Below the pieces are notes generated by a model that saw nothing but the letters and a program-made list of their open reading frames with translations, was not told the origin of the DNA and did not search any database. The position numbers and the translations under genes were made by a program. Positions 1 to 9,466 of a stretch of DNA of 64,000 bases are shown here, one piece after another. The stretch spans positions 558,001-622,000 of the forward strand of contig NZ_CP155796.1 of assembly GCF_039729195.1 (NCBI RefSeq), given 5' to 3'. Within the stretch, counting starts at the first letter, position 1. Each line of letters starts with the position of its first letter. This DNA is from Mycobacterium sp. DL (lineage in GTDB: Bacteria > Actinomycetota > Actinomycetes > Mycobacteriales > Mycobacteriaceae).

Positions 1-588
1 GACGCGGCTACCCGGGCCGCGCTGCTGGACCGCTTCGGCATGTTCGGGATCCGGATCTCCATCGCCGTGCTGCGCGCCGGCGTGAGCGACTCGGTGGCGC
101 TGGCCGACGAACTGCTCGAGCGCAGCGGCCTCGTCGAACTGCGCGACGTCATCGATCAGCAGTTCGCCCAACGCTCGGACCTGCTCAAGGCGCACACCGC
201 GTTGTTGTCGCTGCGACAGTTCGTGCAACTGCACCCGGTGTACGCGACGCCTCAGATACTCGCCGACATCGACCCGTTGCTGGCCGACACCCACGCGTTC
301 GAGGAGCTCCGACTGCTCAGCCAGTTGCGGTCCCGGCCGGCCACCCTGAACCCCGACGAGATGGCCTCGCTGCGCCGCCTGATCGGCGGCTCCGGTACCG
401 ATGCGGCCAGCCGGCTGGGACTGCAGCCGGACGCCCCCGACGACGGACCGCGCGCCGCCTTCGCCGCAGCTCAGCGCTGGCGTCGGCGCGCGGAGCATCC
501 GCTCAACGACCCGTTCACCGCGAGGGCCTGCCGGGCGGCGGTTCGCAGCGCGGAGGCTTTGGTCGCCGAGTACGCCAGCGGCCGCTAG
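1..588 (+). CDS. C-terminal part of a probable dynamin-like GTPase (partial)
   Basis: The reading frame is already open at base 1 and runs to TAG, so only the last 195 residues are present and the GTPase motifs would lie outside the window. The visible part is helical, charged and leucine-rich, opening with LLDRFGMFGIR and containing LLKAHTALLSLRQF and FEELRLLSQLRS. This resembles the C-terminal helical domain of actinobacterial IniA/IniC-type or 50S-binding-type GTPases that often sit next to Hsp70-like genes; that assignment is from memory of the family. It is 62 bp upstream of the membrane Hsp70-like gene in the same orientation, which suggests a common operon. The product is probably cytoplasmic and membrane-associated. 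Confidence that it is coding is high, family moderate. Confidence 0.55.
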   Translation, partial: DAATRAALLDRFGMFGIRISIAVLRAGVSDSVALADELLERSGLVELRDVIDQQFAQRSDLLKAHTALLSLRQFVQLHPVYATPQILADIDPLLADTHAFEELRLLSQLRSRPATLNPDEMASLRRLIGGSGTDAASRLGLQPDAPDDGPRAAFAAAQRWRRRAEHPLNDPFTARACRAAVRSAEALVAEYASGR

Positions 589-650
589 CGCGGTCGAACT
601 GGAGTGCCGTCGGCGACTAACGTTTCGGTCCCCGCAAGCGACAAACACGT

Positions 651-2471
651 ATGCGCAGTTCTCTGGGCGTCTCGCTGGGCGCAGCTAACCTCATCGCAGT
701 CGCCGACGGGCGAGCGACCGTCCGCCCGTCGGCCCTCACTCTCTCGCCGCATCACCCGGCCCAGGTCGGGGCAGCGGCGGGCCCCGGGGTGCCGGTCACC
801 GGGTTCGTCGACCGGGTCGGCGACCCGGTGCCGCTGGTTCTGGCCGACGGTTCGCGCCACCACGCCGAGGCCCTGGCCGCGACCGCGATCGAAGCGTTGA
901 CGCGGCTCGCCCGACCGCAGCGGCGGCCCGACCTGGCGGCGGTCGCGGTGCCCGCATACTGGTCGGAGTCGACGGTCGCGGCGCTACGCGCCCGGCTTCC
1001 GCATCTGCGGGTGGTGTCCGACGCCGTCGCCGCGCTCACTGCACTGCAGGCCGACCCCGGACTGCCGACGCACGGTGTGGTGGCGCTGTGTGATTTCGGT
1101 GCGACGGGTAGCAGCATCACGCTGGCCGACGCCGGCAGCGGGTTCGCCGCGATAGGGGAGACGGTCCGCTTCGACGACTTCTCCGGCGACCTCATCGACC
1201 AGGCGCTGCTACGCCATGTGATGACCGACCTCGAGGTCGATCCGACCGGCACGTCGGCCGTGGCTTCACTGACCGAGCTGCGCGAGCAGTGCCGCGCGGC
1301 CAAGGAGCGGTTGACCGTCGAGACGGCCACCGGACTCGTGAGCGGTCACTCGACGCTGCGACTGACCCGCGCGGAACTGGAGAACGAGGTGCGGGGGCCA
1401 CTCGACGCGTTCATGGACGTGCTCGTCGACACGCTGCACCGCAACCGCATCGCTCCTGCGCAACTCGCAGCGATCGCCACTGTCGGCGGCGGTGCACGTA
1501 TACCTGCTGTCACACAACGGCTTTCAGAGGTTCTCCGGATGCCGGTGACCACCACCGCGCATGCGCAGGTCGCCGCCGCAGCCGGTGCCGAACTGCTCGC
1601 ACGGCGCAGCGTCGAGCACGAGGCGCGCACTGCGCTGGTCGCGGCCCCTGAACTGGACGCGACGGTGGCGGCTGCCGTCGTCCCGCTGGCCTGGTCGGCC
1701 GAGACCGTGGAGATCGGCGACGCCGCGATTGTGCAGCCTGGGTACGACCCTGCCCTGGCGCGGCCCGAGATCCACTTCGACCAGTACGGTGATGCGGCTT
1801 CCGACCCGGAACCGCTGCCCTGGTACCGACGACCGGGTGTGTTGTTCGCGGGCGCAGCCTGTTTCGCCGCGGTGGCAGTGGCGGGTCTGGTGTTCACGGC
1901 ACAAGCCGGGGAGGCCGGAACCGCCCCGACGGGCGCGTCGGAATTCGCCACACCGGTTGCGACACAACCGGTCGAGGCGCCACTGTCCGTCGGTGCGCCT
2001 CCCGCACCGCCGCCCGTCACCGAGACGGTGGTCGCTGTGGGTCCTGCTCCACAGGCGCCCCAGCCCGCGCCGCCGCCACCGCGAGTGGTGTCGAAACAGG
2101 CTGCGCCGCAGCAGGTTCCGGCTGCGCCGCAGCCGGTTCCCGCCGCTCCCTCGCCGGCGGCGACCCCCTCGCCCTCGGCGGAGCCGACGCCGTCTGCGGA
2201 GCCGTCGCCCACGCCGACCCGGGAACCGTCGCCCTCGCAGACGCCCGAACCTCAGCCCTCGCCGTCGCCCGCACCAGCGCCGGAACCTGCGCCGTCGCCC
2301 GCACCAGAGCCTCAGCCTGAGCCGGAACCTGCGCCGTCGCCCGCACCAGAGCCTGAGCCAGAAGCTGCACCAGAACCCACGCCTACGCCTTCGGCTGCGC
2401 CTGAACCGTCGACTGCGCCGGAATCCGCACCCGTCACCGAATGTGTGCCGGGACCCGAGACAGCCTGTTAG
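651..2471 (+). CDS. Membrane-anchored Hsp70-like protein with proline-rich C-terminal tail (Rv0312-like)
   Basis: This 606-residue protein has three parts. Residues 1 to about 330 form a divergent Hsp70/actin-like ATPase fold: LGVSLGAAN aligns with phosphate-1 (DLGTTN in DnaK), CDFGATGSS with phosphate-2, and VGGGARIPAV with the adenosine motif. A single membrane helix follows at about 395-415, preceded by PWYRRP. The remaining 190 residues are dominated by Pro, Glu, Ala and Ser in PSPxPEP-like runs and probably lie outside the membrane. There is no substrate-binding domain. The catalytic Asp and the Thr pair of phosphate-1 are replaced by Ser and Ala, so ATPase activity may be weak or lost. 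Length and layout match what I recall of M. tuberculosis Rv0312, a proline/threonine-rich protein. Function unknown. Confidence 0.8.
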   Translation: MRSSLGVSLGAANLIAVADGRATVRPSALTLSPHHPAQVGAAAGPGVPVTGFVDRVGDPVPLVLADGSRHHAEALAATAIEALTRLARPQRRPDLAAVAVPAYWSESTVAALRARLPHLRVVSDAVAALTALQADPGLPTHGVVALCDFGATGSSITLADAGSGFAAIGETVRFDDFSGDLIDQALLRHVMTDLEVDPTGTSAVASLTELREQCRAAKERLTVETATGLVSGHSTLRLTRAELENEVRGPLDAFMDVLVDTLHRNRIAPAQLAAIATVGGGARIPAVTQRLSEVLRMPVTTTAHAQVAAAAGAELLARRSVEHEARTALVAAPELDATVAAAVVPLAWSAETVEIGDAAIVQPGYDPALARPEIHFDQYGDAASDPEPLPWYRRPGVLFAGAACFAAVAVAGLVFTAQAGEAGTAPTGASEFATPVATQPVEAPLSVGAPPAPPPVTETVVAVGPAPQAPQPAPPPPRVVSKQAAPQQVPAAPQPVPAAPSPAATPSPSAEPTPSAEPSPTPTREPSPSQTPEPQPSPSPAPAPEPAPSPAPEPQPEPEPAPSPAPEPEPEAAPEPTPTPSAAPEPSTAPESAPVTECVPGPETAC

Positions 2472-2473
2472 GA

Positions 2474-2519
2474 CTCGGCGACGCCGAGCGTGCGTCCTGC
2501 GTCGCTAGAACGGCGTTCT
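2474..2519. terminator. Two short hairpins between convergent genes
   Basis: Just after the Hsp70-like stop, CTCGG-CGACG-CCGAG (2474-2488) and AGAAC-GGC-GTTCT (2507-2519) can fold into hairpins. They lie between two genes that converge, so they could terminate transcription from both sides. There is no U-tract, as is common for mycobacterial terminators. Confidence 0.4.
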
Positions 2520-2554
2520 GACTACCGCGGTTGCACGTTCGCGTCCGCCAGGAA

Positions 2555-3058
2555 TCAGGGCTCGGGCTCGACCGGCGGCGGTGGCGTTTCGGTCAATGTC
2601 TCGGTTTCGGTCTGCGTGACGGTGCTGGTGCTCGTGCTGACCGACGTGCTGGGTGTCGTGGTGGTGGTCGGCGGTGTCGTCGTCGTCGTGGTGGTCGGCG
2701 CAGTCGTCGTGGTGGTGGTCGGAGCGGGTTCTGTGGTTGTCGTGGGCGTCGCCGTGTCGGTGACCGTCGCCGGGGGCGCCACCGCGGGAGCCTGAGTCGT
2801 GGTCACCGGGGTCAGCGACGTCGTGGTGGTCGTGTCGGAGGTGGAGTCGCCGGTGATGGCCTTGGCGAGCCCGTAGACGATCAATGCGATGAGCAGCGCG
2901 CCGACGGCGCCGAGCGCCACCAGCGCTGCAGGCTTGCGATACCACGGTGTGTCGCCGGGGGGCGGGGGTGGCTCGTCGTATGCACCGTAATTGCTGAGCT
3001 GAGTCGGCTCTTCGTCGGAGTAGTTGTTCTGATCGTCAGGAGATCCGTAGCGCGCCAC
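2555..3058 (-). CDS. Small single-pass membrane protein with Thr/Val/Pro-rich tail
   Basis: The 167-residue product has a short acidic, Pro-rich cytoplasmic head (residues 1-36), the juxtamembrane motif PWYRKP, one hydrophobic helix (about 44-68) and an outer tail made almost entirely of Thr, Pro and Val (TTTTT runs, TPPP). Such tails are typical O-mannosylation substrates in mycobacteria; that is inference. The GTG start is favoured because TACTAT lies 8 nt upstream (3067-3072), fitting a near-leaderless promoter. The gene converges on the Hsp70-like gene, which carries the nearly identical PWYRRP-helix module. I do not recognise a named family. Confidence 0.75.
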   Translation of the reverse strand: MARYGSPDDQNNYSDEEPTQLSNYGAYDEPPPPPGDTPWYRKPAALVALGAVGALLIALIVYGLAKAITGDSTSDTTTTTSLTPVTTTQAPAVAPPATVTDTATPTTTTEPAPTTTTTTAPTTTTTTTPPTTTTTPSTSVSTSTSTVTQTETETLTETPPPPVEPEP

Positions 3059-3091
3059 GAATCCCGATAGTAGGCGCTCGCCCCGGGGTTT

Positions 3092-3538
3092 CTACGGTGC
3101 CGGGTAGAGCGTGCGTGTCACGTTGGTTCTGGGCCGGTTACGGGTCGTCCGCGTCTCGGAATCGCCCGGCTCGTCCTCGCGCGTCCTGGGCGGCCGCAGG
3201 TTCGGGTTCCGGCTGGGTGACTCCGGCGGAGAAGTCTCGGGGGGCGGTGCCAGGTCGGGGTTGATGTCGGTGGTGACGGGCGGTCGGGTGCTGGTGATCG
3301 TCCCGGTCGTGGTTGGCGTCGCCGACCCGTTCTCGGTCGACGTGAACGGCCCGACGTAGTTGATCGGTGCCTGTGTCGGCTCGCTGAACTGCCGGGCGAC
3401 ATAGCTGACAGAGGTGACGATCAGCGCGATCGCGGCCAGAGCTGCGACGCTCGCGCCGAGGACCGTGGACGTGCGGTTGTGCCAGGGGACGGGCGGCGTC
3501 TCCCGATCGGCGTCGTCGTCGCGATCCCGGCTGGTCAC
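3092..3538 (-). CDS. Small single-pass membrane protein with Pro/Thr/Arg-rich tail
   Basis: This 148-residue protein has an acidic head (DRDDDADRE), PWHNR just before a hydrophobic helix at about residues 22-43, and a low-complexity tail rich in Thr, Pro, Ser and Arg. The frame is open upstream, but the GTG at 3538 is preferred: it gives a compact topology, avoids overlapping the next gene, and TACTAT (3547-3552) sits 8 nt upstream exactly as for the neighbouring membrane gene at 3058. The shared layout and promoter suggest the two genes are distant duplicates. They are 33 bp apart in the same orientation. No function can be assigned. Confidence 0.7.
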   Translation of the reverse strand: MTSRDRDDDADRETPPVPWHNRTSTVLGASVAALAAIALIVTSVSYVARQFSEPTQAPINYVGPFTSTENGSATPTTTGTITSTRPPVTTDINPDLAPPPETSPPESPSRNPNLRPPRTREDEPGDSETRTTRNRPRTNVTRTLYPAP

Positions 3539-3578
3539 GGCCACCGATAGTAGCCGCGGCCGCAGGTCCGATGCTCGG

Positions 3579-4520
3579 TCAGCGGAGCTGGGGGACCACC
3601 GCGTCGGCGAAGAACGCGACGTGATCCAGATCCGACATGTGCAGAAGTTGCAGGTAGACCCGCTGCACACCCGCCTCGATGAACGGTCCCAGCTTGTCGA
3701 CGATCTCGCCCGGAGTGCCCACCGCCGGGGAGTTGGTGCGCAGCTCGTCGACCTCCCGGCCGATCGCGGCCGCACGTCGGGTGATCTCCGCGTCGTCGCG
3801 GCCCGCGCACACCACGAACGCCGCGGAGTACGTCAGCGAATCCGCCGCGCGGCCCGACTTCTCGACAGCCGCCGCCACCCGCGCGTACTGCGTCTGCAGC
3901 GTCTCCAACGGCACGAACGGGATGTTGAACTCGGCGGCGAACCTCGCCGCCAGCGCCGGTGTCTTCTTCGCGCCGCCGCCGCCGATGATGATCGGCGGGT
4001 GTGGGGACTGGACGGGCTTGGGCAGCGCCGGGGAGTCGGAGACGCTGTAGTGCGTTCCGGAGTAGTCGAAGGTCCCACCGGCCGGGGTGGTCCACAGGCC
4101 GCTGATGATCTCCAGCTGTTCGGTCAACCGGTCGAAGCGCTCACCCAGCGGCGGGAAGGGAATGGCGTAGGCGAGGTGCTCGGCTTCGAACCATCCGGCT
4201 CCGATGCCGAATTCGACACGACCGCCTGACATTTCGTCGACCTGAGCCACCGAGATGGCCAGCGGTCCAGGATGGCGGAAGGTCGCGGACGTGACCATCG
4301 TGCCGAGTCGGATCGACGAGGTCTCCCGCGCCAGGCCGGCCAGGGTGACCCACGAGTCCGTCGGACCGGGCAGCCCGTCGCCCGCCATCGCCACGTAGTG
4401 ATCCGAGCGGAAGAAGGCGGAGTAGCCCGTGCTCTCCGCGGTCCGGGCCACCGCGAGCTGGTCAGCGTAGGTGGCGCCCTGCTGAGGTTCGACGAAGATT
4501 CTGAAATCTACCGAGTGCAC
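3579..4520 (-). CDS. LLM-class F420-dependent oxidoreductase
   Basis: The 313-residue sequence is a luciferase-like (bacterial luciferase/F420) TIM barrel. Recognisable stretches are the N-terminal FRIFVEPQQ strand, SDHY, LARETSSIRLGTMVT, MSGGRVEFGIGAGWFEAEH and PPIIIGGGG. Proteins of this class use reduced F420 (sometimes FMN) for hydride transfer to diverse substrates; the substrate here cannot be inferred. The GTG start is supported by TAGGCT (4528-4533) 7 nt upstream, a leaderless arrangement. Reduced F420 would come from Fgd1, encoded at 56.2 kb in this window. The downstream membrane gene starts 40 bp later. Confidence 0.88.
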   Translation of the reverse strand: MHSVDFRIFVEPQQGATYADQLAVARTAESTGYSAFFRSDHYVAMAGDGLPGPTDSWVTLAGLARETSSIRLGTMVTSATFRHPGPLAISVAQVDEMSGGRVEFGIGAGWFEAEHLAYAIPFPPLGERFDRLTEQLEIISGLWTTPAGGTFDYSGTHYSVSDSPALPKPVQSPHPPIIIGGGGAKKTPALAARFAAEFNIPFVPLETLQTQYARVAAAVEKSGRAADSLTYSAAFVVCAGRDDAEITRRAAAIGREVDELRTNSPAVGTPGEIVDKLGPFIEAGVQRVYLQLLHMSDLDHVAFFADAVVPQLR

Positions 4521-4536
4521 GATTTCCAGCCTAGGC

Positions 4537-5160
4537 TCACAGGCCGCCGCGCGACTTCTTCACGGCCTCGATCAGATCGCCGGACCCGTCGAACGTCACC
4601 CGCGCTTCGTCGCGACCAGCCGCGAACAGCAGCAACTCCCCGGGGTCACCGGTGACCGTGAGTGTCGGCCCGCGACCCGCGGTGGCGAGCGTGTCGCCCT
4701 GCGGGGTGCGCAGTACCACCTTGGCCGGCGCCTTGCGCAGGGTCAGTCGCGACATCATCGCCACCGGTCTGCGCAGGGCCGCCACGGTCTGATCGTCGAC
4801 CGGCCTGGGCTCCCACCCGGGCCGCGCGCGCCGGACGTCCTCGTGGTGGATGAACATCTCGGCGACGTTGGCGATCGGGTCCAGCAGCTTGAACGGCGAG
4901 TACAGCGGCGGCCCGTCCGCGACCTGGCTCACCAGCACATCCCAGTCGGTCGACGCCGCCACCTGCTCCTGAACACGCTCGGTGTAGTCGGCGAAAGCCG
5001 GGATCAGGATTCCCGGCGCGGCGTCCAGGCGGCGCTCCCGCACCACCAGGTGTGCGGTGAGATCCCGGGCGTCCCAGCCCTCGCACAGGGTCGGCGCGTC
5101 AGGAGGTGTCTCCCGGAACGTCGCGACCAGGGCGGCGCGTTCTCGCTGTGCCACGGTCAT
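4537..5160 (-). CDS. TIGR03085-type metal-binding protein, maleylpyruvate isomerase/DinB fold
   Basis: A 207-residue protein of the mycothiol-dependent maleylpyruvate isomerase superfamily. It starts with MTVAQRERAALVATF, then LCEGWDARDLTAHLVVRERRLD (the usual GW-x-RDL-x-AH signature with a metal-ligand His) and EMFIHHEDVRRARPGWEPR (second His cluster). I recognise the overall pattern as the actinobacterial TIGR03085 family, whose substrate is unknown. The ATG at 5160 is chosen over an in-frame start 34 codons upstream because GAAGGGA lies just before it and the family begins here. It ends 16 bp upstream of the F420 oxidoreductase start, in the same direction. Confidence 0.82.
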   Translation of the reverse strand: MTVAQRERAALVATFRETPPDAPTLCEGWDARDLTAHLVVRERRLDAAPGILIPAFADYTERVQEQVAASTDWDVLVSQVADGPPLYSPFKLLDPIANVAEMFIHHEDVRRARPGWEPRPVDDQTVAALRRPVAMMSRLTLRKAPAKVVLRTPQGDTLATAGRGPTLTVTGDPGELLLFAAGRDEARVTFDGSGDLIEAVKKSRGGL

Positions 5161-5266
5161 GTCAGCGGTTCCCTTCTGTCGTGTGGCACGCAGTGCGCCA
5201 TCGAGTTCGATCGCCGCACCGACCGAGAAGGGGTGGGTGCAGGTCTGCGGGAAGTTTCCCACCCGG

Positions 5267-6652
5267 TCACAGGCTGCATGGGGTCGGCCACCTCGAGTTC
5301 AGCAGGGCGTTCTCGACCACTTCGGTCAATGCCGGATGGATCCAGTAGGGCCGGCGCGCGAGATCGCCCACGGTGATGCCGAAGTTCATCGCCACCACGA
5401 AGATCTGGATCAGCGTCGCCGCCTGCTCACCGAGGATGTGGGCGCCCAGGATCGCGCCGTCGGCGTCGGAGAGCACCTTGCACAAACCTGTCCGGTCCTG
5501 CATCGCCCAGCCGTAGGCGACGTCTGAATACTCGGCCACACCGACGCGGTACGTGAGTTTCTCGTCGCGGCAACTCTTCTCGGTACGCCCGACGGATGCG
5601 AGCTGCGGATTGGTGAAAACCGCGGACGGCACCATGTCGTGGCTGATCGTGTGCAGATCATCTGGGTGCAGCAGATTGTGTTTGACCACCTCCGCTTCCC
5701 GGTTGGCGACGTGTTTGAGCGGCACCGGTGTGCTGACATCGCCGAGGGCGAAGACTCCGTCGGCGGTGGTGCGACAGAACTCGTCAGCGATGATCCGGCC
5801 GTCGTCGTGGGTGTCGATCCCCGCCCGGTGCACATCGAGGTGGTCGCCGTTGGGTGTCCGTCCCGCGGCGACCAGCAGCATGTCGGCGCGCACCTCGGAT
5901 CCGTCGTTGAGGTGTATCACCAGATCGCCGGGCTCGCCGGTGATCTCGGCCAGCTCCCGGCCGCACCGCACGTCGTACCGCGATCGGGCTATCTCGGTGT
6001 AGGCAGCGCGGATGTCGTCGTCCTGGGGGCCGCCGAGCAGGCGGTCCGACTTCTCGACGATGGTGATCCGGCTTCCGGCACTGGCGAATACGTGGGCCAG
6101 TTCAGCGGCGATGTACCCGCCGCCCAACACCGCGAGGGTCTTGGGGGCCCTGTCGACACGCATCACCGTGTCGGAGGTCTCGTAGGGCAGACCGGAGTCG
6201 GCGACAGGACCCGGCACGACGGGCCGGCCTCCCGCGGCCACCACGATCCGCTCGGCGGCGATCTCGACCGTGCCCTGGTCGGTCGAGACACTCAGACGAC
6301 GGGGTCCGATGAACCGGGCGTGGCCGGTGTAGACCGTGATGAACTCGCTGTCCTCGCGGCCTGCCTTCCCGTCCTCGGCGACCGCGTCCGTTCTGGCGAA
6401 AACACGGTCGCGCAGGTCGGGCCATCGCAGCCCCCCGAATGCGGCGTCGAGGTCGAACTCGTCGGCGGCGGCGACGGTGTCGGCGACGTCGGCGGTGTAG
6501 GCGAGGATCTTGGACGGAATGCATCCGTAGTTGACGCAGGTGCCGCCGAACTTGCGTTCCTCGACGATCGCGACTTCGAGGTCGGCGAATCGGTCGTCGA
6601 CGACCATGTTTCCCGACCCCGCGCCGATGACGATCAAGTCATGTGTGCGCAT
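5267..6652 (-). CDS. mtr: Mycothione reductase
   Basis: Flavoprotein disulfide reductase of 461 residues that reduces mycothiol disulfide with NADPH. The order is FAD-binding IVIGAGSGN, redox-active disulfide GGTCVNYGCIPSK (two Cys four residues apart), NAD(P) motif LGGGYIAAELAHVF, second FAD motif GVFALGDVS, and the C-terminal catalytic His in YWIHPALTEVVENAL. It matches the mycobacterial Mtr pattern very closely, including FxDVAYGWAMQD. ATG at 6652 is used because the family starts with this MxTxDL segment; a GTG two codons upstream is possible. In M. tuberculosis mtr is near gcpE rather than here, so this may be a second copy. It lies upstream of the TIGR03085 gene, separated by 106 bp. 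Confidence 0.85.
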   Translation of the reverse strand: MRTHDLIVIGAGSGNMVVDDRFADLEVAIVEERKFGGTCVNYGCIPSKILAYTADVADTVAAADEFDLDAAFGGLRWPDLRDRVFARTDAVAEDGKAGREDSEFITVYTGHARFIGPRRLSVSTDQGTVEIAAERIVVAAGGRPVVPGPVADSGLPYETSDTVMRVDRAPKTLAVLGGGYIAAELAHVFASAGSRITIVEKSDRLLGGPQDDDIRAAYTEIARSRYDVRCGRELAEITGEPGDLVIHLNDGSEVRADMLLVAAGRTPNGDHLDVHRAGIDTHDDGRIIADEFCRTTADGVFALGDVSTPVPLKHVANREAEVVKHNLLHPDDLHTISHDMVPSAVFTNPQLASVGRTEKSCRDEKLTYRVGVAEYSDVAYGWAMQDRTGLCKVLSDADGAILGAHILGEQAATLIQIFVVAMNFGITVGDLARRPYWIHPALTEVVENALLNSRWPTPCSL

Positions 6653-6720
6653 CGGCACTGCTGTTCCACCGGGTGTTCGGCGTCAAACCTCGCCTCGGAT
6701 GAAGGATCGGTGACGGCGGA

Positions 6721-7275
6721 TCAGAAGCCCTCTACCCCTTCGACCCTGACGAGCATCCCGCGTCCGGTGCCGTCGTTGGTGAACCGCGTGCCGTCCTCGC
6801 TGGCGTCGATCGTCCAGCCGACTGCCGAGTACGTCTGGTAGTCCAGGGTTACTGCCGGGATGGCGCCCAAATTGCCCAGCGCCCAACTGATCTGGCCGTC
6901 TGCGCTGACGCGTACCCCGGTGGCGGGCATGCCCTCGATCTCAGGAGCGTCGGTGAAGGGCGCCTCGCAGGCGACTTCCTGCTGGTTGAGCTGGCAGCGG
7001 GTCTTGCCGGACTTCGTCTGGATGAACACGAAGCCGTTCTGGGGTTGGAGCACTTCGCCGCCGGATCCCGGCGGAGTCGACGGCGCCGAGGGCGGCGGCT
7101 GCGGGTCGATCGTCGGAGCGGGTGCCTGGGTGGGCCTGCTCGGGCGCGGGGTGGGGAACTCCGGTTCGGCGAACGAGTCCGGTTCGCGGGTGGCCGTGCC
7201 GTCGACCATCGACTGGCAACCGGCGAGCACCGCGGTGCAGGCGAGGACTCCCGCAACAACCAGCTGCCGCTTCAT
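6721..7275 (-). CDS. LpqJ-like lipoprotein
   Basis: The 184-residue product begins MKRQLVVAGVLACTAVLAGC, a lipoprotein signal with lipobox LAGC, so it should be anchored outside the membrane through the lipidated Cys. A Pro-rich linker (about residues 30-70) leads to a compact domain with conserved Cys in TRCQLNQQEVACEAPF. Size, signal and position near the dnaK locus agree with M. tuberculosis LpqJ (Rv0344c) as I recall it. ATG at 7275 is supported by TATTCT (7283-7288) 7 nt upstream; the frame is open further but without signal-peptide character. Function unknown. Confidence 0.75.
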   Translation of the reverse strand: MKRQLVVAGVLACTAVLAGCQSMVDGTATREPDSFAEPEFPTPRPSRPTQAPAPTIDPQPPPSAPSTPPGSGGEVLQPQNGFVFIQTKSGKTRCQLNQQEVACEAPFTDAPEIEGMPATGVRVSADGQISWALGNLGAIPAVTLDYQTYSAVGWTIDASEDGTRFTNDGTGRGMLVRVEGVEGF

Positions 7276-7468
7276 TGAGCCCAGAATACGCAGGCTGTGG
7301 CGGAAGTGACGGAAGTGACGCGCGAGTTGTGCCGGTGCCGCCAACTGTGACGCCAGGGCTGTGGTGGGGCTCGGATGGCGACCCGGAACGCTATTCCGCG
7401 GAGAAGAGGGAGAAGAGGGTGGCCGGCTGGGAACAAATCTCGCAGGTGCCCCGTTGACCCCTTCGATA

Positions 7469-7489
7469 GTTGAGTAACACAGACTCAAG
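7469..7489 (+). promoter_or_regulatory. HAIR operator 1 for HspR
   Basis: GTTGAGT-N7-ACTCAAG differs from the HAIR consensus CTTGAGT-N7-ACTCAAG at one base. It is the best of three sites upstream of dnaK. A TTGACA (-35-like) hexamer follows at 7495-7500. Confidence 0.88.
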
Positions 7490-7522
7490 TCTGGTTGACA
7501 CCGCGGCATTGGTGGAGGCAGT

Positions 7523-7543
7523 CTTGAGCGCGGTGCACTCAGT
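7523..7543 (+). promoter_or_regulatory. HAIR operator 2 for HspR
   Basis: CTTGAGC-N7-ACTCAGT keeps the left arm but for the last base and the first five bases of the right arm. The spacer is exactly 7 nt, as in site 1. Confidence 0.75.
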
Positions 7544-7546
7544 GCT

Positions 7547-7567
7547 ATTGAGTGCAGTGCACTCGTG
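7547..7567 (+). promoter_or_regulatory. HAIR operator 3 for HspR
   Basis: ATTGAGT-N7-ACTCGTG is a weaker third site that starts 24 bp after site 2. Its N7 (GCAGTGC) resembles that of site 2 (GCGGTGC), suggesting tandem duplication. Confidence 0.7.
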
Positions 7568-7600
7568 ACCAATGTTTCGTCTATTCAGGAGGCAGTAACT

Positions 7601-9462
<1,862 letters not shown>

Positions 9463-9466
<4 letters not shown>

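Larger units (their letters stand above)
7276..7600. other. Intergenic region between lpqJ-like gene and dnaK
   Basis: This 325-bp stretch holds the divergent lpqJ-like promoter (TATTCT at 7283-7288), a tandem CGGAAGTGA direct repeat near 7302-7319, and the dnaK regulatory zone from about 7465 onward with three HspR operators. No gene is seen in it. Confidence 0.7.

Noticed and set aside
1346-2212. Gly/Ala/Thr-rich frame antisense to the Hsp70-like gene
   Set aside because: Composition mirrors the Pro/Glu-rich tail on the other strand; no signal or motif.
2560-2960. Valine/glycine-rich plus-strand frames around 2.5-3.0 kb
   Set aside because: These are complements of the Thr/Pro-rich tail of the minus-strand membrane protein, which has a helix and a proper promoter.
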